A program made the position numbers and the translations under genes. Shown here one piece after another: positions 42,501 through 49,872 of a stretch of 64,000 nucleotides of DNA (its first letter is position 1; every line of letters starts with the position of its first letter). Origin of the DNA: Kiritimatiellia bacterium (GTDB lineage Bacteria; Verrucomicrobiota; Kiritimatiellia; UBA8416; JADHWI01); the NCBI GenBank assembly GCA_030744755.1, contig JASLPY010000001.1:1-64000 (forward strand). The letters are read 5' to 3'. The notes beneath the pieces are model-generated. The model saw nothing but the letters and a program-made list of their open reading frames with translations, did not search any database and had not been told where the DNA came from.

Positions 42501-43428
42501 TCAGCCTGTAACCGATCCGATGCCACAACCGGCGGTCCCTTCTTGGGCCAAGGTGTCCGAAGGGCAAATAGCCGCCGCGAAGAAGCTCGGTGTTCCCGTT
42601 GCTTTTGAGAATGAGGTAGGCATCAAGTTTGTACTGGCCACTGCCGGCGAGTTCATGATGGGAAGCGCCGACGATGAGGAGGGCAGATACGAGGTCGAAG
42701 GCCCTCAGCACGAGGTGAGGATCAAGAACCCGTTCTATACATCCATCCACCAGGTCACGCAAGGACAGTGGGAATCTGTTATGGGTACCAGGCCGTGGGA
42801 CGGCAAAGTCCATACGAAAAACGATCCCGCCAACGCCGTCAACCATGTCAACTGGGACGACGCTACGGCTTTCTGCGCAAAACTCAAGAAGAAGGAAGGA
42901 AGGACGTACCGGCTTCCGACGGAAGCCGAGTGGGAATACGCCTGCCGCGCGGGAACAACAACGCGTTACTGCTATGGAGACGACCTTAAGCTTGAAAAGC
43001 TTGCTGACTACTCCTGGTACATCGATATCACATGGGATAACCCGGACGAGAGATATGTGCACGCGGTAGGGCAAAAGAAACCCAACGCGTGGGGCCTCTA
43101 CGACATGCATGGCAATGTTTGGGAGATGTGCCTCGATGCGCAGCACGGAAATTATGAGGGAGCACCTTCCGACGGCAGCGCCTGGATAAAGGGCGGGGAA
43201 GTGGCGGATGACGGGACCATGGGCCACCCGCTGCGCGGCGGTGGCTTGCGCAGTACTGACCGGCGCGTCAGGACCGCCAGCCGTCACTTCTATCGTCAGA
43301 CAGCCAGCAGCTACTACGTCGGTTTTCGAGTCATATGCGAGCTTCCCCTGAAAACGAAGACAAAGAAAAGTGTGGAGAAGAAGCGAATGGTGCGAAATGC
43401 CACGACGGCATTCCGCGAAAAAGGGTAG
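39589..43428 (+). CDS. HzsA-like di-haem protein 4 fused to a C-terminal FGE-fold domain
   Basis: 1279 residues, ATG 39589 after AAGGAG at 39577-39582; signal peptide MKRIVVFCILLSLAISYTSVAQA. The N-terminal domain (ANWIWHP...DDAFTIYINGK) is a galactose-binding-like fold of the kind seen before rhamnosidases, not the CC-containing unit of the other paralogues. Then LDFDKLLLADT, propeller motifs (MDLSFDARRIVFGM, DPIYLPDGKILFSTSRG) and haem motifs CLGCH at 760-764 and CGECH at 815-819. From about residue 1010 an FGE-fold domain follows (AGEFMMGSADDEEGRYEVEG, LPTEAEWEYACRAGT, GLYDMHGNVWEMC, YVGFRVI). At the FGE catalytic-cysteine region it reads RVRTASRH, without Cys. One reading frame throughout, so a true fusion. 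VHL-domain gene follows after 29 bp. Confidence 0.82.
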   Translation: MKRIVVFCILLSLAISYTSVAQAISANWIWHPEMDVAKLRAPAGARYFRHQVEIPPGRKLKSANCKITADDAFTIYINGKTAGKGRRWSQLYSLDIRKHLIAGRNIIAVEATNSGNGPAGLICEIKVAFDKAKPLVIRTDKNWLAKSTLVDKWETTGFDDSTWKRTIDIGKFGRTPWGTVGASPPKGRTPVPVFAIDTGNLVESDWLFQAGGDTTPKMSLQEITWARELAARLSANPRTPGFRTELAELSDLEKELGALDPESDDDATRDLYLAVRRVKRIIMFKNPVLDFDKLLLADTPPYAGAHESSHRNGYNYGNRTGSKLVILDGIRPDAKTTDLLPTDIGYVMRMDLSFDARRIVFGMKPPKGRSFNLYEVDVDSKKIRQLTNSDYDDMDPIYLPDGKILFSTSRGNTYVRCLPPSASTVLARCDADGKNIYIISRNSEPDYTPSLLPDGRVLYTRWEYTERPLWRLQKLWTINPDGTGESVYWGNNSAYPDMIWEARTIPGTPRVMFAAVGHHNVMTGCLGILDVREGLDWPKGISKVTSELRWPEVGDARSGENPIASPKYHKSGSFWSFRCPYPLGPEDFLVSAARSPNGRFDLYLMDVHGNREVIYAGTHNSWYARPFRPRPKPRVVPDRVAWPKPGEKPQDGVLFSPNVYEGVDGLPPGKARYLRVFQMDAKTYSTGFKSWRHSGPVISVIQEDGVKRILGTVPIEPDGSVSFRVPSGQALHFQLLDEHYRCIQIMRSFTGVMPGETRGCLGCHGLQNASPAARPDPAAAMALRKKPADLTPPPWGADVSISYERFCQPILDKYCGECHQGDKNPKARKKLDLTLRGGVEERGITDPKLLPFKEPYLTLVGPAWNNNVPPDRPGAGFAGCLNVERYRQYGPLKPMTMLSYTSPLIARAMSGKHNKVKIEGNDLRRLIAWVDSNCVYRGDKEVRDIPDPDPKRASRFPVPVKTRTAPRINRLQPVTDPMPQPAVPSWAKVSEGQIAAAKKLGVPVAFENEVGIKFVLATAGEFMMGSADDEEGRYEVEGPQHEVRIKNPFYTSIHQVTQGQWESVMGTRPWDGKVHTKNDPANAVNHVNWDDATAFCAKLKKKEGRTYRLPTEAEWEYACRAGTTTRYCYGDDLKLEKLADYSWYIDITWDNPDERYVHAVGQKKPNAWGLYDMHGNVWEMCLDAQHGNYEGAPSDGSAWIKGGEVADDGTMGHPLRGGGLRSTDRRVRTASRHFYRQTASSYYVGFRVICELPLKTKTKKSVEKKRMVRNATTAFREKG

Positions 43429-43457
43429 GTAGTTAACCCAACAGAAGGAGTAAGACT

Positions 43458-43838
43458 ATGTTCAAATCAATGATGGCTCTAACACTCGTGCTGGCCGTTG
43501 CAACCGTGATGGTGGGCTGCGCGACCGTTGAACAGGCGGCAAAGCCGGGTGAAAACGTCCTGCCTCGGATCGACCCTGCTAAGGAAGGGACATTGGTCTC
43601 TCCAGACACTCAACTGGGCGTTGATCTCACGGTCAGGAATATGACCAAGTCAGCCGTCACCCTGCAGTGGCTGGATGAGGCGTCGGGAGGGCGGGTCTAT
43701 TACAAGGACATTCCTGCCGGCGGCGAGGTCTACCAGGGCACCTGGCAAGGTCATTACTGGTTGGTTGCGGACAAGAAGGACAAGGCGCTTGGCATCTACG
43801 AAACGCCGGATAAAGACGGCGTTATCATTGTGAAGTAG
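43458..43838 (+). CDS. VHL beta-domain-like lipoprotein
   Basis: 126 residues; ATG 43458 follows AGAAGGAG. Lipoprotein signal MFKSMMALTLVLAVATVMVGC with the lipobox Cys at residue 21, so anchored in a membrane after lipidation. The rest resembles the beta domain of the von Hippel-Lindau protein: VRNMTKSAVTLQWLDEAS, IPAGGEVYQGTWQGHYWLV, then YETPDKDGVIIV, in the same order as NRS.R.V...WL, LPPG......RGHLWLF, ......LFVP of VHL. In VHL this domain binds hydroxyproline peptides; whether the bacterial form does is unknown. Likely cotranscribed with HzsA-like 4. Confidence 0.75.
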   Translation: MFKSMMALTLVLAVATVMVGCATVEQAAKPGENVLPRIDPAKEGTLVSPDTQLGVDLTVRNMTKSAVTLQWLDEASGGRVYYKDIPAGGEVYQGTWQGHYWLVADKKDKALGIYETPDKDGVIIVK

Positions 43839-43866
43839 CGGCTTCCAGACACGATGGAGTGACGAA

Positions 43867-44067
43867 GGGACAGGCACTCAACGGCCTGTTGCCCAAATCG
43901 GCAGAGCGCCTTCCTCCTTCGCTGAAGCTACGGACGACAAGTCGGCGAGATGCTTCGACAGGCTCAGCATGACAGTTCTTTAGAAAACACAACGACACTG
44001 AAGCTGTCATCCCGAGCGAAGTCGAGGGATCTCCGTTTGGGCAACAGACCGCTCAATGCCTGCCCCT
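43867..44067. repeat. 200-bp nested inverted repeat between convergent genes
   Basis: Outer arms about 43867-43901 (GGGACAGGCACTCAACGGCC...) and 44034-44067 are imperfect reverse complements. Inside, 43941-43974 (CGGCGAGATGCTTCGACAGG...) pairs with 44005-44035 (TGTCATCCCGAGCGAAGTCG...). It also contains a copy of the CTTCGCTGAAGCTACGGACG repeat at about 43917-43936. The TGTCATCCCGAGCGAAGTCGAGGGATCT motif is familiar as a common dispersed sequence in many bacterial genomes. It fills the gap between the VHL-like gene and the FGE-fold gene. Confidence 0.7.
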
Positions 44068-44075
44068 TTTGGGGA

Positions 44076-44924
44076 CTACTCCACGATCACCCTGAACCCG
44101 TAGTTGTAATGGACATACTTTGAGCCGGTCCAACTGTTGCGTGCAGCGGACCGGCAGTGGCGCGGATCGTTGTGCCATGATCCCCCGCGGACATTTCGCT
44201 GTTGTGCTTCCGTGGTGTTCTCCGGATCAACTTCCCCGCCCTGCACGTAAAAGTCCTTTGCGTAGAAGTCTTTGCACCACTCCCAGACATTGCCATGCAT
44301 ATCATAGAGGCCCCAGGCGTTAGGCTTCTTCTGTCCCACCGCGTGGGCATATTCTTCGCCAATCTTACGCGAGTTATCCTGGAACCAGGCATAATCACCC
44401 AGTTTCGATATGTCGTCGCCGAAACAGAACACAGTCGTGGTACCAGCCCGGCAAGCGTATTCCCATTGTGCCTCGGTCGGAAGGGAGACCTTCTTGCCTA
44501 TTCGCTTCGATAGCTTCTCGCAGAACTCGTTGGCTTCATACCATGTCATCCAACTTGCGGCATAGTCGTTGCCGGTCTTCACAGCGACCTTGTCCTTCCA
44601 GGTCTCGGTCCCCATCACCGCACGCCACTGCAGCTGGCTTACTTCGTATATTCCCATGTAGAATGGCTTGCTGATTGTCACCTCGTGCCGTGGATGCTCG
44701 TTAACAAAGTGAGCCTCCTTGGCCTTGTACAGCTTGGCAACGTCGACCGCGGAGACATTGCCGCCCATCATGACCTTGCCTGCAGGGATAAGAACCATCT
44801 TCATCGTGACGCCCTTGCCGAGGTCCAGGGTGAGGTCGTCGGCAGGCGCTCCTATGGTGTTGGCAATGCCGGTAGAAAGCAGAAGTCCAAGACAATACAA
44901 TGACAAGGCTTTGTAGCAGTTCAC
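44076..44924 (-). CDS. Secreted FGE/SUMF1-fold protein with one of two catalytic cysteines
   Basis: 282 residues from GTG 44924 (AGGGG site upstream), signal peptide MNCYKALSLYCLGLLLSTGI. FGE-fold hallmarks: MVLIPAGKVMMGG, MGIYEVSQLQW, LPTEAQWEYACRAGT, GLYDMHGNVWEWC, VRGGSWHND and GFRVIVE. The catalytic region reads DPRHCRSAARN: a Cys is present at the position of the second copper-binding cysteine, but the first, five residues before, is absent. This is the commonest pattern in PVC FGE-fold paralogues and argues against genuine formylglycine generation. Divergent from paralogue D. Confidence 0.83.
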   Translation of the reverse strand: MNCYKALSLYCLGLLLSTGIANTIGAPADDLTLDLGKGVTMKMVLIPAGKVMMGGNVSAVDVAKLYKAKEAHFVNEHPRHEVTISKPFYMGIYEVSQLQWRAVMGTETWKDKVAVKTGNDYAASWMTWYEANEFCEKLSKRIGKKVSLPTEAQWEYACRAGTTTVFCFGDDISKLGDYAWFQDNSRKIGEEYAHAVGQKKPNAWGLYDMHGNVWEWCKDFYAKDFYVQGGEVDPENTTEAQQRNVRGGSWHNDPRHCRSAARNSWTGSKYVHYNYGFRVIVE

Positions 44925-45115
44925 GGTTCCCCTTTCCCTCCAGCAGGAGTGTTGTCCTGTTCCAACTCTAGAGATTCAGCACCCACACGTCAACGGGGGC
45001 GAGGCCTTTTTGCGCGAAGATGCGACGGGGGCCTGCCGGACTCCCGCGACCCATGTCACAGGCTCTCGTTTCAAAAGTGCCTCAATGCGGTCAGACCCTC
45101 TCCTTGCCGCAGATC

Positions 45116-45144
45116 TTGGTACGACCTCATTCGTGCGCTATGAT
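45116..45144 (+). promoter_or_regulatory. Candidate promoter for paralogue D
   Basis: TTGGTA at 45116-45121, 17-bp spacer, TATGAT at 45139-45144, about 38 bp before ATG 45183. It lies in the 258-bp gap between the divergent FGE-fold gene and paralogue D; the rest of the gap shows nothing recognisable. Confidence 0.45.
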
Positions 45145-45182
45145 GGCACTCATATCAGCTGCCACTGTTGAGCGGAGGTCCC

Positions 45183-48100
45183 ATGAGAAGAACAACGATA
45201 CTGACGGTGTTGTGGGCCGGTTGTCTGTCTGCAAACACCATTGCCGCTGAACATGATTTCTACAAACACCTGCGTTACCCGAGCAAGCTTGTTCCTGACG
45301 CAGGAATCGACAAGGTTGAACAGGAAGGCGGCTCCAGCGCCGTCGGGTACAAGCGCCGTACAGTCCAATGGTGGCCGCGCAAGGGGCAGGACATCATCGA
45401 TATACCCGAAGGAGCGCCGCTGCGAACATGGACCAGGAACAAGGGGCAGGAAGACAAGGAAGCGCTCGCGGGGGTCTGCCGGACATGGACCGCGTCGGAT
45501 CCGGAGACTTTCAAGGCGCACCTGGTAGGCTTCAGAGGCTTCGGCACATCAACCCGGCTCAAGGAAGACGATACGACGAGTGTTCTCATTCCCGGCGCGG
45601 TTCTGCGCCTGGAGAACGGTGAGCAAAGGATGATCATCAATTACGGGCCGTTCAGCTACATGGTAAGCCCGGAAGATCATACCTTTATCCACGAGACCTG
45701 GGAAAAAGCCTACCCGAAACTCTACGCGAAAATATCACCTGACGACCTGCCCCAGACAGCGAACTACCCGCTGAAGCGCCTCGAGGAGATTTCACCGAGA
45801 TTCTACGGCATAGAACCGGCGAAAGACGCGAAGTATCCGCTCTACGGTGAAAGGCCGGATGAGATCGTTGTTGAAAGCAGGCATTTTCACCTGGTCTCCC
45901 ACCCAAAAGCCTGGGGAAAACCGGCCGGCTGGATGAATGACAACATTGAGTGGCGTAACCGCTACCGTAAACATATCCTTGAGTTCGTCGAGAATCTCTG
46001 GACGTATGTGGAGGGCTCGGGCGCCCAGATGCCCTACTGGCGACGTCATGAGGAGAACAAGAAATACCAGATCCATATATGGAAGTCCAGGTGCGCCGGC
46101 GGATGGGGCCACTGCGGCATTGGCGATGCCAATACCGTCGCGTTAGGTCATGAATTCTTCCATGGCCAGCCGCTGGGCGGCCATCCGGGCGGTGAAACCA
46201 TGTGCAACGCGGGCCAGCATTTCACGTGTCCTTCCGAACTGCAGATGTTTAACGGTAACTTCAGGTATCCGTGGCGCAACGTGAACTATATGGGATATCA
46301 GTCCTCCCTGAACTTCTTTGTTCTTGGCGATAATCCCAACTGGGGCTACGGGATTCCGGCGGTCGTTGGCAGCCTTTCGAGTCCCGATGACCACACTCTT
46401 TATCATACGATAGCTAGGCTCGGGCAGAGGAAAGGCCTCTGGAAGAACGGGGTCAGGGGCTTCGGCGATTCGTTTGGCGAGTATGCCGCGCGCATGGTTA
46501 CCTGCGATTTTGTTGAACAATACTCCATAAGAAGCAAGTACGGGATGCCTGAATGCAGTTACCTCAACCCTGTCTACGGACATGAAAACCGTTATCGCAT
46601 ATCCAATGCCGAGGCGCCGCGGTGGTGCGGATACAATATTATACGCCTGGATGTTGCTGAAGGCGTTAAGGAGATAACAGCTGATTTCCAGGGCATCCAT
46701 GACCCGGCTCTTCATTCCGACTGGCGCGCCTGTATAGTCGCGGTTGACGAAAACGGAAGAGCGCGCTACAGCCCGCTGTGGAACAAGGGGAAGATGAACT
46801 TCGAACTTGAGTCTTCGGACAGGCACCTCTGGCTCACAGTTGCCGCTTGCCCCAGCGCGTTTCCGGTCAAGAAGGATGACGGGCGTTCGAATTACGTTAG
46901 CATGTTCCTGGTGGGTGTCCACGCGCCGCGCTATCCATGGGAAGTAACCTTTACCGGTTGTAAGCCGGGCACACCTAACCGCAGGCAGGGCGACATCGAG
47001 ACTTTCGATGAACTGTTTGGGCGGTGCGATTCAGGAAACACGTATCTGAACTACTGCGTGAAGCATGAAGTGCCCATCCCGCTTGATGATAAGCACGGGA
47101 AGCTCGCGCAGGAGAAGCTTGCCGAGATGATGCCTCGCCTCAAAGCATCGGCGGATGAACTGCAGGCCAAAGTTGATGCCGGAACGCTGAACAAGGGGTA
47201 TTTCTGGGGAAAGAGACACATGATGCATCTCGACATGGCGCAGCGCATCAAGCTGCTCCGGGAAAACGCTAAAGGCAAAGCGCATCCCAACGGCGGCGGC
47301 TTTGTCTCCTACAACGCACGCGTCTCGAAGACAGCCTACGTCGGGCCCAACGCCATGGTGTTCGACGGCGCACGGGTGGAGGACAATGCCTGCATCAAGG
47401 ACTTCGCGGTTGTGTTCGGGCAGAAGACCGTCGTTTCGGGTAATGCCAAGATCGGCGGCAGGGCCTGGGTGATGGGCGACCTGAAAGTCAGTGGTAATGC
47501 CCGAATACTTGAAGCTGCCACCGTCACAACCTTATACCGCACACCACGATCCAACTCCGTGCGCCATGAAGGTCAGGCCGAAATCACCGGCAACGCCGTA
47601 ATCAAGGGCGAGCCATACCTGCTGCTGTCTTTCGCGTCCAACCAGGTCGTCACGGGAGGCGTGGTGGTTGACTACGCGGCGGACATTAATAACCGCCAGG
47701 GTGGTGCTTTTGAACATGGCCGTTTCTGTCGGGACAACCAGAGATTTGACCGGGCACCGGGATTCAACACCGGAACAGATGCCGGGGCACTCTACGCCAA
47801 CTGGCAGTTCAACCAGCAGAAGGCTGTTCTCCTGGAAGATTCCTACGTGAACAACAACGGCATTCTGCACGGAAGGCCGGGATTCGGAGTCGAGACTGAC
47901 CGCTCTTACATTGAGTTCAATGGCAAGAACCAGTTTGCCGAAGCACCTCCGTCAGTGGCCGATTTCGGGGCACTGACCATTGACTTAGTGATAAACCGTT
48001 CGGGAACGGGCCGTCTGTTTGATTTTGGAACAAGTAAGGATGAATGCTTCTACCTCGAATTCGCCGACAGGAAAGGCAAACTAGCCCTTGTCGCGAACCA

Positions 48101-49613
48101 CAAGGGCAAAAGCTGCACGCTTAAGACTTCGGAAGCTATACCTGCGGACAAGTGGGTCGGCGTGCGCGTCGAGATGGACGGCAAGAGAGCTTCCATATAT
48201 GTCGACGGCAAGCAGGATGCACAGGGCAAGTTCAAGTTCAGTCCACGTGAGGTGTTCATCGGTGATATGCCGGAAGGCAATTTCATTGCGTGCGACAGGA
48301 ACAGGAAAGAATTCTTCACGGGCAAGCTGGACCATTTTCGCATCTACCGGAAAGTGCATGACAATTTCGGCGCACTGGGCCCGGTACCGTCTGCCCTGAC
48401 GCAGATCAAGGAATGGTCCGAACGAGGCCAGCAGCTCTCAGATGAGTGGGAAGGGCTCAGAAAGGCAACGGAGGCGGAGCTTAACGCCGGCAGGTACAGC
48501 GAGATACTGGAGGAGATCAAGAAACTCCAGAAGCAGAAATCAGAAATGCACAAGACTGAAAAGCTAACAGAACTTGAAACGCGCGCCAGGGAAGCACAGA
48601 AGCTGAAAGGCGCTATCGACCGCAAGATCAATGACAAGTACAAGGCCCTTCCCGGACTTGCCGAGACCGAGAAAGAAATCAAAGAACTGCGCGACAAGAT
48701 AAACACGGTAAACCGCCAGATTAGCGAGAGCAGCGAGTTCCTGAAGATCGGGGAGGACATCAAGGCGCTTGAGAATCAACGCCGGGAACTCGAGAAACAA
48801 GCAATTGAAGCTCCGGAAATCAAGGACATAACCGCACAATCAACAGCAGCCGGAGAAGCGAAGAGAAGGGCGGAAGAAAGAATCGCACAGCTTCCCGAGC
48901 TGAAGACAATCATGGATCAGGTCGCTCAGGAGAAGGACAACAAGAAGAAAAGAGAGCTGGAAAACGAACACAGGCGCCGGGTGAGCACCCGTATACTGAC
49001 CGACCCCGAGTGGCAGAAGGCTGACATCACATACCGTAGGCTCGAAAGCCAGACCCGTGACATCCGAAACAGGGCAACGAGGTCACACAAAGGCCTGGAG
49101 AAGAAGAGAACCGAGATCGGGGAACTGCAGGAGAAAAGAAAAGCCCTGGAGACAAAACTGAGAGAATCACATCCGGAACTTGCCAGGCTGGAAGAGACCG
49201 CAAAGGAGAAGCAGGAAGCTCTCAACGCAAAGAAAAAGCAGTTCGAGGAAGAAGAAAGGGAACGGGCGAAAGGTGAGTACGAGAAGGCTGAAGAAGCACA
49301 TTCCTCCGCAAAGAAAGATATCGAGGATGAGAAGCAACGGTTTGAAAAAGCAAGTAGCAAAGAGTTGGCGCGGATAGACGCCGGTATTGAGAAGTTGCAG
49401 GAAGAAGCAAACACATTGCGGGACGATGCCTTGAAGAGCGCGGGCGTTGCCGGACAGAACCCCTACCCCGGCGCCAATGCCGCCAAGGAACATGAGGTGC
49501 GAAAGCAGTTTGTGTATCACACCACGGCCGACTGGGACGGCAATGCCCTGGATGCTGAAGGAACCGCACCCGAGAAATGGCACAAATGGCTTAGAAGCGT
49601 CAGGGGATACTGA
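45183..49613 (+). CDS. Paralogue D: largest HExxH peptidase / beta-helix / LamG / coiled-coil protein
   Basis: 1476 residues from ATG 45183, preceded by CGGAGGT and opening a signal peptide (MRRTTILTVLWAGCLSANTIAA). HEFFH at residues 323-327 with candidate third ligand (GGE) 11 residues later; PWRNVN and DNPNWGYG conserved. Hexapeptide repeats (TAYVGPNAMVFDGA, NAKIGGRAWVMG) near 703-786; LamG-like domain near 906-1056 ending KLDHFRIYR. A very long Lys/Glu-rich coiled coil spans about 1073-1416, roughly twice that of A or B. C-terminal module VYHTTADWDG...WLRSVRGY. The coiled coil suggests an extended stalk or oligomerisation rod presenting the peptidase and LamG parts. Confidence 0.82.
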   Translation: MRRTTILTVLWAGCLSANTIAAEHDFYKHLRYPSKLVPDAGIDKVEQEGGSSAVGYKRRTVQWWPRKGQDIIDIPEGAPLRTWTRNKGQEDKEALAGVCRTWTASDPETFKAHLVGFRGFGTSTRLKEDDTTSVLIPGAVLRLENGEQRMIINYGPFSYMVSPEDHTFIHETWEKAYPKLYAKISPDDLPQTANYPLKRLEEISPRFYGIEPAKDAKYPLYGERPDEIVVESRHFHLVSHPKAWGKPAGWMNDNIEWRNRYRKHILEFVENLWTYVEGSGAQMPYWRRHEENKKYQIHIWKSRCAGGWGHCGIGDANTVALGHEFFHGQPLGGHPGGETMCNAGQHFTCPSELQMFNGNFRYPWRNVNYMGYQSSLNFFVLGDNPNWGYGIPAVVGSLSSPDDHTLYHTIARLGQRKGLWKNGVRGFGDSFGEYAARMVTCDFVEQYSIRSKYGMPECSYLNPVYGHENRYRISNAEAPRWCGYNIIRLDVAEGVKEITADFQGIHDPALHSDWRACIVAVDENGRARYSPLWNKGKMNFELESSDRHLWLTVAACPSAFPVKKDDGRSNYVSMFLVGVHAPRYPWEVTFTGCKPGTPNRRQGDIETFDELFGRCDSGNTYLNYCVKHEVPIPLDDKHGKLAQEKLAEMMPRLKASADELQAKVDAGTLNKGYFWGKRHMMHLDMAQRIKLLRENAKGKAHPNGGGFVSYNARVSKTAYVGPNAMVFDGARVEDNACIKDFAVVFGQKTVVSGNAKIGGRAWVMGDLKVSGNARILEAATVTTLYRTPRSNSVRHEGQAEITGNAVIKGEPYLLLSFASNQVVTGGVVVDYAADINNRQGGAFEHGRFCRDNQRFDRAPGFNTGTDAGALYANWQFNQQKAVLLEDSYVNNNGILHGRPGFGVETDRSYIEFNGKNQFAEAPPSVADFGALTIDLVINRSGTGRLFDFGTSKDECFYLEFADRKGKLALVANHKGKSCTLKTSEAIPADKWVGVRVEMDGKRASIYVDGKQDAQGKFKFSPREVFIGDMPEGNFIACDRNRKEFFTGKLDHFRIYRKVHDNFGALGPVPSALTQIKEWSERGQQLSDEWEGLRKATEAELNAGRYSEILEEIKKLQKQKSEMHKTEKLTELETRAREAQKLKGAIDRKINDKYKALPGLAETEKEIKELRDKINTVNRQISESSEFLKIGEDIKALENQRRELEKQAIEAPEIKDITAQSTAAGEAKRRAEERIAQLPELKTIMDQVAQEKDNKKKRELENEHRRRVSTRILTDPEWQKADITYRRLESQTRDIRNRATRSHKGLEKKRTEIGELQEKRKALETKLRESHPELARLEETAKEKQEALNAKKKQFEEEERERAKGEYEKAEEAHSSAKKDIEDEKQRFEKASSKELARIDAGIEKLQEEANTLRDDALKSAGVAGQNPYPGANAAKEHEVRKQFVYHTTADWDGNALDAEGTAPEKWHKWLRSVRGY

Positions 49614-49633
49614 CTCCAAATGATCAGCCGAGA

Positions 49634-49766
49634 CGGCCGATCTACTTCGGGCAGCGAGGCCGCTGCCCCTCCCGCCCTTGGACGTGCCTTTTGGCTGGAA
49701 CGGGGAGGGTCACCGGCCTCGGCGACCGTGCAAAAAGCCTCGCCAAATCTGCTGCCCATCCCAAAG
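49634..49766. repeat. Dispersed intergenic repeat, copy 1
   Basis: CCCTCCCGCCCTTGGACGTGC at about 49667-49687, then GGGGAGGGTC and GGCCTCGGCGACCG, ending in ATCCCAAAG near 49766, aligns over more than 100 bp with 52352-52465. The preceding GATCTACTTCGGGCAGCG (49639-49656) recurs at about 50534-50551. The 259-bp gap between paralogue D and the thioredoxin-like gene is otherwise empty. Confidence 0.75.
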
Positions 49767-49872
49767 TTCCCGCGCAAATACGCTCGCATATTTGGGAATA
49801 GCCTGTAGCATCTGCTGTTGACTGGAAGGACCATGTCACCGTTTGTAGAAAATCAACCCTGGAGGTAATCAA

